From the NCBI GenBank assembly GCA_964419545.1, contig CAYQQU010000053.1:1-42193 (forward strand): a stretch of 42,193 bases of DNA. The letters are read 5' to 3'. This stretch comes from CAYQQU01 sp964419545 (GTDB lineage Bacteria > Bacteroidota > Bacteroidia > Chitinophagales > Saprospiraceae). The notes beneath the pieces were generated by a model. That model was not told where the DNA came from. It saw only the letters and a program-made list of their open reading frames with translations, and did not search any database. Position 1 is the first letter of the stretch. Every line of letters starts with the position of its first letter. Below are positions 7,449 through 14,730 of this stretch, piece after piece. The translations under genes and the position numbers were made by a program.

Positions 7449-9715
7449 GGCGTGGCTTCTTTTTGTTGAAATGCAATGGCCGAGCAGGGGCACTCCCGCT
7501 GGCAGATGCCGCAACCTTTGCAGTAATCGTAGTCGATACGCGGGCGCCCGGAATCGTCGAGGTAAATGGCGGCGTCAGGACAGAAGTTGAGGCAGTTGCC
7601 GCAGTCGAAACAATCGCCGCAATGCAGACAGCGGCCGGCTTCGGCGACGACTTCCGCTTCGCTCAGCCCTTTCACCACTTCCGCAAAGTCGCCGTAAAAG
7701 CGGCGCGGGTGGTGCACCTTGCTATACTGTCGGGCTGCCGGCAGATAGTAGGCGAAGTTGATCTCGTCGGGGCTGACTACGTGGTCGCGGGCCGGCGGCG
7801 CCGGCGGCGCTTCGTCTCTCAGGAAGGCATGTACGACCTCCGCTACCCGGTTGCCGCTGCCGATCGCTTCGGTGACTGTCCCGCCCCAGGCCATATCGCC
7901 GGCGCAGAACAGATAAGGGTCGCTCTCGAAAGTGACGCGCCCCTGCGCGGGTTTCACCTGGCGGCCGTTGAAAACGGAAGCGTCGTAATACTGGCCGGTA
8001 GCGGCAATGACTTTATCGACTGGAATATTTCTTTCCGTTCCGGGCAGTGGTTCCGGCCGGCGGCGCCCCGTGCGGTCCGCTTCACCCAGCTGCATACGGG
8101 TCACGGTCAGCATGATCTGGCCGTCGCCGTTGGCGGCCAGGGCGGTGGGCGCCGTAAGGAAGCGCAGCTTGACCCCTTCGGCCATAGCCGCTTTAACTTC
8201 TTCCGGAATAGCCGGCATCTCGCGTATGGTGCGCCGGTAGTATATCGTGGGGTTGGCGCCGAGGCGCAGCACGGTGCGGGCGACGTCGATGGCCGTATTG
8301 CCGCCGCCGATGATGGCGACCTGATCGTGGCGTTTGATCTCCACCTGGCTGCCTTCCAGCTTGAACTGCCGCAGGAAGCGGATGCCCTCTTCCGCCAGCT
8401 CTTCCCCTTCGATGCCCAGGGAAGCCGATTGGTGGGCGCCGACGGCCACGATGACGGCCTGGTACTGCCCGGCGAGGTCATCGACGGTGACTTTGCGGTT
8501 GCACTCGATGCGGACGCCGCGCTTCTCGATCAGGCGGATCTCCTCGTCGAGCACCGGATCGGGTAGCCGGAAGCGAGGGATGCCGGCGCGCATCATGCCG
8601 CCGGCGCGTGGCAAGGCTTCGAAAACCGTGACGGAGTAGCCGCGGTCGCGTAACCGGAGGGCCGCGGTAAGTCCCGCCGGTCCTCCTCCGATTACCGCGA
8701 TGCGCTCCGGAAACCGCAGCGGCTGGGGCTCGACCTCCTGGTTCAGCAGGCGGTCGCCGACAAAGCGCTCCAGGGCGCCGATATTGAGACCGCTGTCGAG
8801 ATCGCGCCGGTTGCATTGCTGTTCGCAAAAATGGGGGCAGACGCGGCCGCAGACAGCGGGGAATGGATTGTGTTCGTACAACAAGGCGCCGGCGGCGTCA
8901 AACTTTTGTTGGCTGATCAGCTTCACCAGCTCCCGCACATCGGTGCCGGCAGGGCAGGCGGCGTTACAGGGCGGCGTCCGATCCTGGTATTCCGGCGTCA
9001 GCAGCCGCCAGTTGCCGGTTTTGCTGACAGATAGGGGGCCGGACCAGCGCGGCGCGGCAATGCCCTCGGGAAGCGGCGTAGGATCGATCCGCAAATCCGC
9101 CAATTGTCGCAAGCCGGTGGCGGGGACGGCCTGCCAGGCGTCGATCAAGGCGCCGGTAGCCGCATTTTTCGCCCCGAGCAGGAAATCGTACCCCCGTCGG
9201 GCAGCTGCGGCGTTGGCGTCGGGCTTGGCGGGAACATTGGCGCGAATGACCGCTTCCGCCAGCGATAAGTCGGCCTCGAAAAGGCGCATCATCGCCCCGA
9301 TCATCGCCGCGTTGACGATGGGCAGCGACTTACTGCCCAGGCCGAGCTCCAGCGCAATACGGGTAGCGGGAACGGTGTAGAGGTTGCCGCACTCGTCTTC
9401 AAAGTCGCCGGGCGACTGCCCGGTATTGAGCAATACGACGCCCCCCGCGTGCAGGCCGTTAAATACCGGTACCTGGGCGAGCAGACTCTCGTCGAAGACG
9501 ACAATGAGATTGGGATGGTAAATATTGCTTCGATTGAGAATGGCGCCCTTACCAACCCGGAGAAAAGCCTGAATGGGGGCGCCCGTTCGTTCCACGCCGA
9601 AAGCAGGAAAGGCCTGGACTTGAAAATCACCGAGCTGAGCAAATATTTTAGCCAGCATTTCAAAGGCGGTAACCATGCCCTGGCCGCCTCTGGCGTGTCC
9701 GCGTATCTCTAACAT
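7445..9715 (-). CDS. Oxidoreductase gamma / GltD-like flavoprotein / ferredoxin fusion
   Basis: This 756-residue protein fuses three normally separate parts. Residues 1-190 are the gamma subunit (GHARGGQGMVTAFEML, then AFGVERTGAPI). Residues about 210-660 are a glutamate-synthase small-chain/NfnB-like module. It starts with a cysteine-rich iron-sulfur region (PPCNAACPAGTDV, VCGRVCPHFCEQQC). It then has an FAD site (IAVIGGGPAGLTAALRLRDR) and an NAD(P)H site (VAIIGGGNTAIDVARTVLR). Residues about 690-756 are a delta-type double [4Fe-4S] ferredoxin (CGNCLNFCPDAA, CKGCGICQRECPC). Known GltD-like proteins move electrons between NAD(P)H and iron-sulfur clusters through FAD. The fusion therefore suggests that this complex exchanges electrons directly with NAD(P)H (inference). 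It is the first gene of the operon; its TGA overlaps the ATG of porA. The sequence reads through without frameshift and all parts keep their key motifs. Confidence 0.85.
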   Translation of the reverse strand: MLEIRGHARGGQGMVTAFEMLAKIFAQLGDFQVQAFPAFGVERTGAPIQAFLRVGKGAILNRSNIYHPNLIVVFDESLLAQVPVFNGLHAGGVVLLNTGQSPGDFEDECGNLYTVPATRIALELGLGSKSLPIVNAAMIGAMMRLFEADLSLAEAVIRANVPAKPDANAAAARRGYDFLLGAKNAATGALIDAWQAVPATGLRQLADLRIDPTPLPEGIAAPRWSGPLSVSKTGNWRLLTPEYQDRTPPCNAACPAGTDVRELVKLISQQKFDAAGALLYEHNPFPAVCGRVCPHFCEQQCNRRDLDSGLNIGALERFVGDRLLNQEVEPQPLRFPERIAVIGGGPAGLTAALRLRDRGYSVTVFEALPRAGGMMRAGIPRFRLPDPVLDEEIRLIEKRGVRIECNRKVTVDDLAGQYQAVIVAVGAHQSASLGIEGEELAEEGIRFLRQFKLEGSQVEIKRHDQVAIIGGGNTAIDVARTVLRLGANPTIYYRRTIREMPAIPEEVKAAMAEGVKLRFLTAPTALAANGDGQIMLTVTRMQLGEADRTGRRRPEPLPGTERNIPVDKVIAATGQYYDASVFNGRQVKPAQGRVTFESDPYLFCAGDMAWGGTVTEAIGSGNRVAEVVHAFLRDEAPPAPPARDHVVSPDEINFAYYLPAARQYSKVHHPRRFYGDFAEVVKGLSEAEVVAEAGRCLHCGDCFDCGNCLNFCPDAAIYLDDSGRPRIDYDYCKGCGICQRECPCSAIAFQQKEATP

Positions 9716-9732
9716 AGCTGCGGTATTTGACT

Positions 9733-9740
9733 CAAAGATC
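9733..9740 (-). promoter_or_regulatory. Possible -7 box of the oxidoreductase operon
   Basis: The minus strand reads GATCTTTG 17 nt before the ATG at 9715. It matches TAnnTTTG except at the first base, and no -33 TTG is evident. Confidence 0.25.
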
Positions 9741-9840
9741 TGATTGGCGCATCGCGCGCGTACGTTTTCTATCAGCAGTAGTTTACGACAAAAAACAAGC
9801 CCGGAAGATGATAAAAATCAAACCCCCAAAAGACTTTTGT

Positions 9841-9912
9841 CAACCTCAACCTCAACCTCAACCTCAACCTCAACCTCAACCTTAACCTCAACCTCAACCT
9901 CAACCTCAACCT
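9841..9912. repeat. Hexanucleotide tandem repeat (CAACCT)12
   Basis: Twelve consecutive copies of CAACCT fill 72 bp; only the eighth unit varies (TAACCT). The run ends 13 bp before the probable -7 box of the AraC-family gene. The opposite strand is a series of AGGTTG units, with GG pairs every six bases that could form a two-layer G-quadruplex. The tract length is likely to vary by slippage. Confidence 0.95.
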
Positions 9913-9925
9913 CCCCCCAAAACCC

Positions 9926-9933
9926 TATCTTAG
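9926..9933 (+). promoter_or_regulatory. Probable -7 box of the AraC-GyrI gene
   Basis: TATCTTAG resembles TAnnTTTG and lies 14 nt before the ATG at 9948. The -33 region would fall at the end of the hexamer repeat. Confidence 0.35.
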
Positions 9934-9947
9934 CAAAAAACCAAATC

Positions 9948-10931
9948 ATGAACCCCGTCCACTCCAAGCAGCGGGAAGAATACATCGCCCGCATCAACCG
10001 CGTTGTCGATCACGTGGAGACGCACCTCGGCGCCCCCTTATCGCTGGAACAACTGGCCGGCGTGGCCAATTTCTCGCCCTTTCACTTCCACCGCATCTTC
10101 CGCGCCATGACGGGCGAGACGCTCAACGCATTTATCCGGCGCGTGCGCGTTGAACGGGCCGCGCAGCAACTGGTCTATCAACCCGGGAAGCCGATCACCG
10201 AGATCGCGCTCGATTGCGGATTTTCGGGTTCGGCGCCCTTCGCCAGGGCGTTCCGGGAAGCCTTCAGGATGTCGGCCACCGAATGGCGACGACATTCCCT
10301 GAATAAGTCCGGCGAAACGGCATCCACAGATCGCAAGATCCGTCAAACGATGGGCAATTACGGTAAAGCATGGAAGGTGCAGGTCCAATACCTTGCTAGT
10401 GTATTCGGAAATCAAAAGTGGACCATCATGATAAAGAACGAAATTAAAGCACAAGTAACGGTCGAGGAATTTCCTGACCTGCACGTAGCGTACATCCGCC
10501 ACGTAGGGCCGTACCAGGGCGACGAGCAGCTCTTTGCCGGCCTCTTCGAACGCCTGATGCGCTGGGCGGGGCCGCGCGGCCTGATCCGCTTCCCGGAAAC
10601 CCTGATGCTGTCGGCCTACCACAACGACCCCAACGTGACGGAGGAGAACAAACTCATGGTCAGCGTTTGCCTCACCGTGCCCGGGAATACGGAAGTGGAG
10701 GGCGAGATCGGTAAGATGACCATCCCGGGCGGCAATTACGCCGTGGCCCGGTTCGAGCTGGCATCCGATGAATACGAAGCCGCCTGGGACGCCGTCTTCG
10801 GCGGCTGGCTCCCCGAAAGCGGCTATCAGCCCGCTGACGGCCTCAGCCTGGAAATTTACCGGAACGACCCCGGGCAGCATCCCGAAGGGAAACACCTGGT
10901 GGACATCTGTGTGCCGGTCAAGCCACTGTAA
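9948..10931 (+). CDS. AraC-family regulator with GyrI-like effector domain
   Basis: The 327-residue protein has a double helix-turn-helix AraC/XylS DNA-binding domain at the N-terminus (about 15-115: LSLEQLAGVANFSPFHFHRI and ITEIALDCGFSGSAPFARAF). A GyrI/SbmC-like small-molecule-binding domain occupies about 165-327 (VEEFPDLHVAYIRHVGPY, then GNYAVARFELA). Regulators of this layout (Rob/BmrR-like effector domains) usually respond to drugs or other hydrophobic compounds (family knowledge). The start at 9948 is preferred: an earlier in-frame ATG at 9744 would translate the upstream hexamer repeat into a Ser-Thr run and cover the likely promoter. The gene is divergent from the oxidoreductase operon. 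It is followed after 52 bp by the nucleoid-associated protein gene. Confidence 0.85.
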   Translation: MNPVHSKQREEYIARINRVVDHVETHLGAPLSLEQLAGVANFSPFHFHRIFRAMTGETLNAFIRRVRVERAAQQLVYQPGKPITEIALDCGFSGSAPFARAFREAFRMSATEWRRHSLNKSGETASTDRKIRQTMGNYGKAWKVQVQYLASVFGNQKWTIMIKNEIKAQVTVEEFPDLHVAYIRHVGPYQGDEQLFAGLFERLMRWAGPRGLIRFPETLMLSAYHNDPNVTEENKLMVSVCLTVPGNTEVEGEIGKMTIPGGNYAVARFELASDEYEAAWDAVFGGWLPESGYQPADGLSLEIYRNDPGQHPEGKHLVDICVPVKPL

Positions 10932-10939
10932 GCGATAAT

Positions 10940-10981
10940 AGCAGTCTTTTTCCGTACCTTACGGAGCGGAAAAAGACTGCT
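10940..10981. repeat. 15-bp perfect inverted repeat at the ndpA-like start
   Basis: AGCAGTCTTTTTCCG (10940-10954) and its exact complement (10967-10981) are separated by 12 bases. These contain TACCTTAC, a -7-like box, and an inner CCGTA/TACGG palindrome. The repeat ends two bases before the ATG at 10984. It could be an operator around the promoter, a terminator of the AraC gene, or an RNA hairpin hiding the start codon. Confidence 0.8.
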
Positions 10982-10983
10982 TC

Positions 10984-12021
10984 ATGGAATTCAACCTGCA
11001 CCATCTCGCGATTCACGAACTGATTAAAGAGGCCGACGCCGCCGAGGCGCGGCTTTTCCTCACCGATAGGCTGGCGACCATCGAAGAACGCGCCGAACAG
11101 CTGGCAACCAAGCTCGATCGCACTTTCAGCCAAAAGGACGATACCCTGCAGGGAGCGCTTGGCTCACCGGAAGACACCCTCTTTCCGGGCTACCTCCAGC
11201 AGTTGCTCGACGAAGCGCTCTCGCCGGCGGCTTTTCTCAGCTTCTCCCGGGATACGGCCTCGGCCCTGCAACTCGCCCTGCAGGGCGTGACCGGCGCCAA
11301 GGGCGGCTACCTGGTATACGCCGATTACACCGCCTACGAACAACGCTTCCTGGGCATCTTCCTGGTACGCGATACGGAAGGGATCGTCTTTCAAAAAACG
11401 GCGGACAACGCCGCCTTTACGCTCGACGCGATCACCTACCTCAATACCGACCGCCTGGCGCTGGCCTGCCGCATCCGCCTGGAGCGCACGGAGGAGGCCG
11501 GCGGCCGCTTCGTCGAACTGATCAAACACAATAAAAGCCAAAAAGAGGTATCCGAGTACTTCATCAACTGGGTAGGGCTCGACCGGCCCGAAAGCAGCCG
11601 GGCCCTCACCGAAACCTTCCTGGAAATGGTGGAACAACTGCCGCCGCCCGTCGACGCCGATACGGGCGAACAATGGAACGAACACCAGTTCCAGGAAAAA
11701 GCGGTTCATTTCGCTATGCAAAATCCGCACAAAACCGTCAACCTGGAACAATTCAACCAACAGTTCTACGGCGAACAACCCGTTACCCAACACTACCTGC
11801 AGGACAACGAGATCAGCCTGGACAACGAGTTTCGGGTAGACCGGGGCGCCCTGCGCCGTTTCAACAACCACAAGGTCTCCGCCGAAGGCCTCTACCTCTA
11901 TTTCAAACGCCAGCACCTGCTGGAAGGCCAGGTCGAAATCGCCGGCGATCAGGTCATCCTCCACGCTCCGGAACTGGCCGAACAACTGGCCGAAGTGCTG
12001 GCGATGCTCCGGGAGCACTAA
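10984..12021 (+). CDS. Nucleoid-associated protein, NdpA/YejK family
   Basis: The 345-residue protein matches the 37-kDa nucleoid-associated protein family across its length. It begins EFNLHHLAIHELIKE, has a central stretch around GGYLVYADYTAYEQRFLGIF, a later LNTDRLALACRIRL, and a C-terminal region with SEYFINWVGLDRP. Members bind the nucleoid; their exact role is poorly known. There is no signal peptide or membrane segment. The ATG at 10984 lies immediately after a 15-bp inverted repeat that may control expression. A similar protein occurs in many Bacteroidota as a single gene. It is co-directional with the AraC-GyrI gene 52 bp upstream, but the hairpin in between argues against simple co-transcription. 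Confidence 0.8.
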   Translation: MEFNLHHLAIHELIKEADAAEARLFLTDRLATIEERAEQLATKLDRTFSQKDDTLQGALGSPEDTLFPGYLQQLLDEALSPAAFLSFSRDTASALQLALQGVTGAKGGYLVYADYTAYEQRFLGIFLVRDTEGIVFQKTADNAAFTLDAITYLNTDRLALACRIRLERTEEAGGRFVELIKHNKSQKEVSEYFINWVGLDRPESSRALTETFLEMVEQLPPPVDADTGEQWNEHQFQEKAVHFAMQNPHKTVNLEQFNQQFYGEQPVTQHYLQDNEISLDNEFRVDRGALRRFNNHKVSAEGLYLYFKRQHLLEGQVEIAGDQVILHAPELAEQLAEVLAMLREH

Positions 12022-12068
12022 CTTGATCCGGCTTAAGTCGTTTCCGCAAGTTATTCCCTATATTTACA

Positions 12069-12076
12069 TACATTTG
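12069..12076 (+). promoter_or_regulatory. -7 box before the zinc-ribbon membrane protein gene
   Basis: TACATTTG is a perfect TAnnTTTG box, 39 nt before the ATG at 12116. A second candidate, TATATTTA, begins at 12059. No convincing -33 TTG is present. Confidence 0.4.
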
Positions 12077-12115
12077 AAGGCTACTTGCTCATCGAGCCGG
12101 TAGGGCTTGTTTTCT

Positions 12116-13204
12116 ATGAACGCTTACACCATTGCGGGAATGACCCAGTCCGAACAAATAAAAGCCTTGGAAAAGAAAATCGCCGAAGGGCTGAAGCCCC
12201 GGTGCCCGCTTTGCGGTTCGGCTTTGAAGATCGAAGACCAACAGAAGGGAGCCACCGGCGCCAAGGCCTACAATTATACCTGCACCAAGGAGAACGATCC
12301 GGCCTGCCCGCTGCGGCCCGGCACCGCGTACGCGCCCTGGCACCGCGTGATCAGCGACGCCCTCAAGAGCAAGATCGTACAATTCGCCCTGCTTATCATC
12401 GGCTCGGTTTCCCTGACCCTGGGCGCAGGGCATTCTTTCGGCTTACTGAAGATCGCCGGGGATCCGGAAGCTAAGGATCAGCAGGAAACAACGCCGCCCG
12501 ACCGGAACGACGACGAACAGTTGGCGGCCCGGCTCAGTGTCCTGCAACAGGAAAACGGAACGTTAAAATCAACTATAGACCGCTACCGCGACTCCCTGCG
12601 CAACATCGTATTGTCCGACGACCAGCGCCGGCTGATCACCTACGGCAAGATCTGGCGGGGTTTTGAATACCCTAAAGAGACCCGGAGTATCGCAGACCTC
12701 TTCGGGGCACTGGCCGACCTGGACGCCAACCCGGGCATTCCCATCAGCTTCGAAAGCCGCAACGAGATCCTCGAACGGCTGGCCGGCTTCATCTCTCAGG
12801 GGCAAATTACCGAGGCCGAACGCCTGCAACAGTATATCGACTACACCAACCGTTACGCCCTGGCCGTTCGCAAACAACAAAACCTGGGGCTCGCTTATTT
12901 CCACCTCGCCGACCAGGGCGAGCCGGCTCAGCTGATGTCCCGCAAGCTGCGTTCTATGGCCCATTTCTTCCAGTATCTCCGCGACCTGTCGGTGCGCAAC
13001 CCCAACCTGCTGGCAAACGAAAAACGCGTGGTCTGGCCGACCATCCGGGATATCCACGCCTTCGCCCAGGGCCGCAACAAACTACCCGCCGCCTGGACGG
13101 GCGTCCCCCTGAGCTCCCTGGAAACAGCTCTGGACGCCGCCGATGCCGCCACCCTCGATGCGACCATCAGACAACTCGAAGAGCACCTCCGCAACCTGGA
13201 GTAA
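12116..13204 (+). CDS. Zinc-ribbon, single-pass membrane protein of unknown function
   Basis: I do not recognise the 362-residue protein as a named family. The N-terminal 75 residues hold a zinc-ribbon-like set of cysteines (CPLCGS, then CTKENDPACPL). One hydrophobic segment follows (about 88-108, IVQFALLIIGSVSLTLGAG), then an acidic linker and a short coiled coil (LSVLQQENGTLKSTIDRYRDSL). The C-terminal two thirds is mainly helical (around SRNEILERLAGFISQ and LRSMAHFFQYLRDL). The zinc ribbon should be cytoplasmic and the helical domain on the other side of the membrane, unless the orientation is reversed. Start choice: ATG 12116 gives MNAYTIAGM; ATG 12140 (MTQSEQIKALE) is equally possible; a TTG at 12107 is less likely. 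It may act as a sensor or scaffold, but no function can be assigned. Confidence 0.6.
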   Translation: MNAYTIAGMTQSEQIKALEKKIAEGLKPRCPLCGSALKIEDQQKGATGAKAYNYTCTKENDPACPLRPGTAYAPWHRVISDALKSKIVQFALLIIGSVSLTLGAGHSFGLLKIAGDPEAKDQQETTPPDRNDDEQLAARLSVLQQENGTLKSTIDRYRDSLRNIVLSDDQRRLITYGKIWRGFEYPKETRSIADLFGALADLDANPGIPISFESRNEILERLAGFISQGQITEAERLQQYIDYTNRYALAVRKQQNLGLAYFHLADQGEPAQLMSRKLRSMAHFFQYLRDLSVRNPNLLANEKRVVWPTIRDIHAFAQGRNKLPAAWTGVPLSSLETALDAADAATLDATIRQLEEHLRNLE

Positions 13205-13279
13205 GCCTTTCTCGCCAATAGAAAAAATAAATGCGCCGGGCCGTGCAACCAATGGTTCGGCGCCTTGTCTTTTCGACCG

Positions 13280-13287
13280 TATCTTAT
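13280..13287 (+). promoter_or_regulatory. Possible -7 box of the PDZ protein gene
   Basis: TATCTTAT, partly matching TAnnTTTG, lies 30 nt before the ATG at 13318. Confidence 0.3.
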
Positions 13288-13317
13288 TTTCCAAAACCTT
13301 CAATTAAAGTTGAGCCT

Positions 13318-14643
13318 ATGTTTCATTTTACCCGACTGACGACGGCGCTGGTCCTGGCCCTGCTCGTCTCCACATTCAACGCCGGATCAGCCCAGACCGG
13401 ATGCATCATTATCGAAACGCAGGAAACGATTGACGGCGCCCAAATGGTAAAGAAAACGCGGGTAGCCGACGGCGAGAGCGTTTTGACTACCCTCCGTGAA
13501 ATGGACCTGGAAGACGCCGAAAACGTCGACTTCCTAATGATCTCCGAAGACGGAACCCAAATTGAGGTCGAAGGCGCCGAAGAGGCGGAAACTTTACTGC
13601 TGATCCGCCGCGCCGCTTCCGGAGAAGAAGACGAAACCGAAGCCCGGACCCGGCAAATTCGCATTATCAAAAAAACTGGCGGCGAAGCCGGCGTGGAATG
13701 GATCGAAAAGCAAATCCATTATTCCTATTCCCAGGGCCACGATAACGAAAGAGCTTACGTCGGTTTTTATCCCGACGACCATCACGACGGCGCCGGCGTC
13801 GCCATCGGCCGGATCATTCCCGGCGGCGGCGCCAAAGCAGCCGGTATGCGCGGCGGCGATGTCATCACGGCTATTAACGGCGAACTCGTCGACAATACGC
13901 GCGAACTGCGCGCCGTGCTCCGTCCTTTCCAGCCCGGCGATGTGGTGGAGGCGACCTACCGGCGCAACGGCCAGTCGGTTACTACCGATCTGACCCTCAA
14001 TAGTCACCTCGATTGGTCCGGCCGCTCCTACGATCGCGATCCCTGCCAGGTATTCATCGGGGTTCAACTCTCCGGCACCCGGATCGACGGCGCCATCGAG
14101 GGCACCCCGGCGGAAAAAGCGCAACTCCGGCGAGGCGACCGCATCCTGGCGATGGACGGCGTTGCGGTGAGCACCTTCGGCGAACTGCTGCACGAACGCA
14201 ACAAACACCAGCCGGGCGACTACTTCGTGCTGACCTACGAACGCGAAGGCGAGGAGTACGACGTCCAAGCCCAGTTCCCGGCCTGCGAAGAAGAAAAAGA
14301 ACCGGAGGTGATCGTGGAGGAAACGCCGACAGAAGCGATCGAGCAGCCGGCCGAAACGGCGCTACCGGTCGATAACACCCTGGAACTGGTCCGCTTCCAG
14401 GCTTATCCCAATCCGACTTTCGGAGATCTGCGCATCGAATTCGAAGCAGTAGCGGCGCCGACCACCGTTCAACTTATCGACGCTGCCGGACGCGTAATTT
14501 TCGAAGACGTCCAAAACCGCTTCGACGGCTATTACAACCGCGCGCTGGACCTGAGCAGCGAAAATTCGGGTGTCTACCTGCTGCGTATCGTGCAGGAAGG
14601 TAAGGTCTACACCGAACAGGTGGTGCTGATGGCGCGGGCGTAA
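13318..14643 (+). CDS. Secreted two-PDZ protein with T9SS sorting domain
   Basis: The 441-residue product starts at 13318, giving the signal peptide MFHFTRLTTALVLALLVSTF ending near NAGSAQ. An acidic N-terminal region follows. Two PDZ domains come next: about 150-225 (VGFYPDDHHDGAGVAIGRI, GGGAKAAGMRGGDVITAING) and about 240-320 (CQVFIGVQLSG, GTPAEKAQLRRGDRILAMDG). A Glu/Pro-rich linker precedes a C-terminal type-A sorting domain (FQAYPNPTFGDLRIEF ... GVYLLRIVQEGK) that directs export through the T9SS. There is no protease domain, so unlike HtrA or C-terminal proteases this is PDZ-only. It probably acts as an extracellular peptide-binding or scaffold protein (inference). It converges on the large metalloprotease gene with a strong shared hairpin between them. 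Confidence 0.8.
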   Translation: MFHFTRLTTALVLALLVSTFNAGSAQTGCIIIETQETIDGAQMVKKTRVADGESVLTTLREMDLEDAENVDFLMISEDGTQIEVEGAEEAETLLLIRRAASGEEDETEARTRQIRIIKKTGGEAGVEWIEKQIHYSYSQGHDNERAYVGFYPDDHHDGAGVAIGRIIPGGGAKAAGMRGGDVITAINGELVDNTRELRAVLRPFQPGDVVEATYRRNGQSVTTDLTLNSHLDWSGRSYDRDPCQVFIGVQLSGTRIDGAIEGTPAEKAQLRRGDRILAMDGVAVSTFGELLHERNKHQPGDYFVLTYEREGEEYDVQAQFPACEEEKEPEVIVEETPTEAIEQPAETALPVDNTLELVRFQAYPNPTFGDLRIEFEAVAAPTTVQLIDAAGRVIFEDVQNRFDGYYNRALDLSSENSGVYLLRIVQEGKVYTEQVVLMARA

Positions 14644-14670
14644 TTGGGTTTGGGGGTTGGTCTTTGGCTT

Positions 14671-14720
14671 TTGGTCTTTGGTCTTTGGCTTCCTGAGCGG
14701 CGCCAAAGACCAAAGACCAA
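14671..14720. terminator. 19-bp perfect inverted repeat between convergent genes
   Basis: The left arm (14671-14689) is built from the repeated unit TTGGTCTTTGG; its exact complement is at 14702-14720, with a 12-nt loop. It sits between the stop codons of the PDZ protein (14643) and the metalloprotease (14731). It very likely ends transcription in both directions, although a classical U tract is not evident. Extra copies of the unit (GGTTGGTCTTTGGCTTTT) precede the left arm. Confidence 0.6.
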
Positions 14721-14730
14721 TAACCAATGA

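Noticed and set aside
9744..9947. N-terminal extension of the AraC-GyrI protein including a Ser-Thr repeat
   Set aside because: It would translate the CAACCT repeat and cover the probable promoter; the AraC domain starts normally from 9948.
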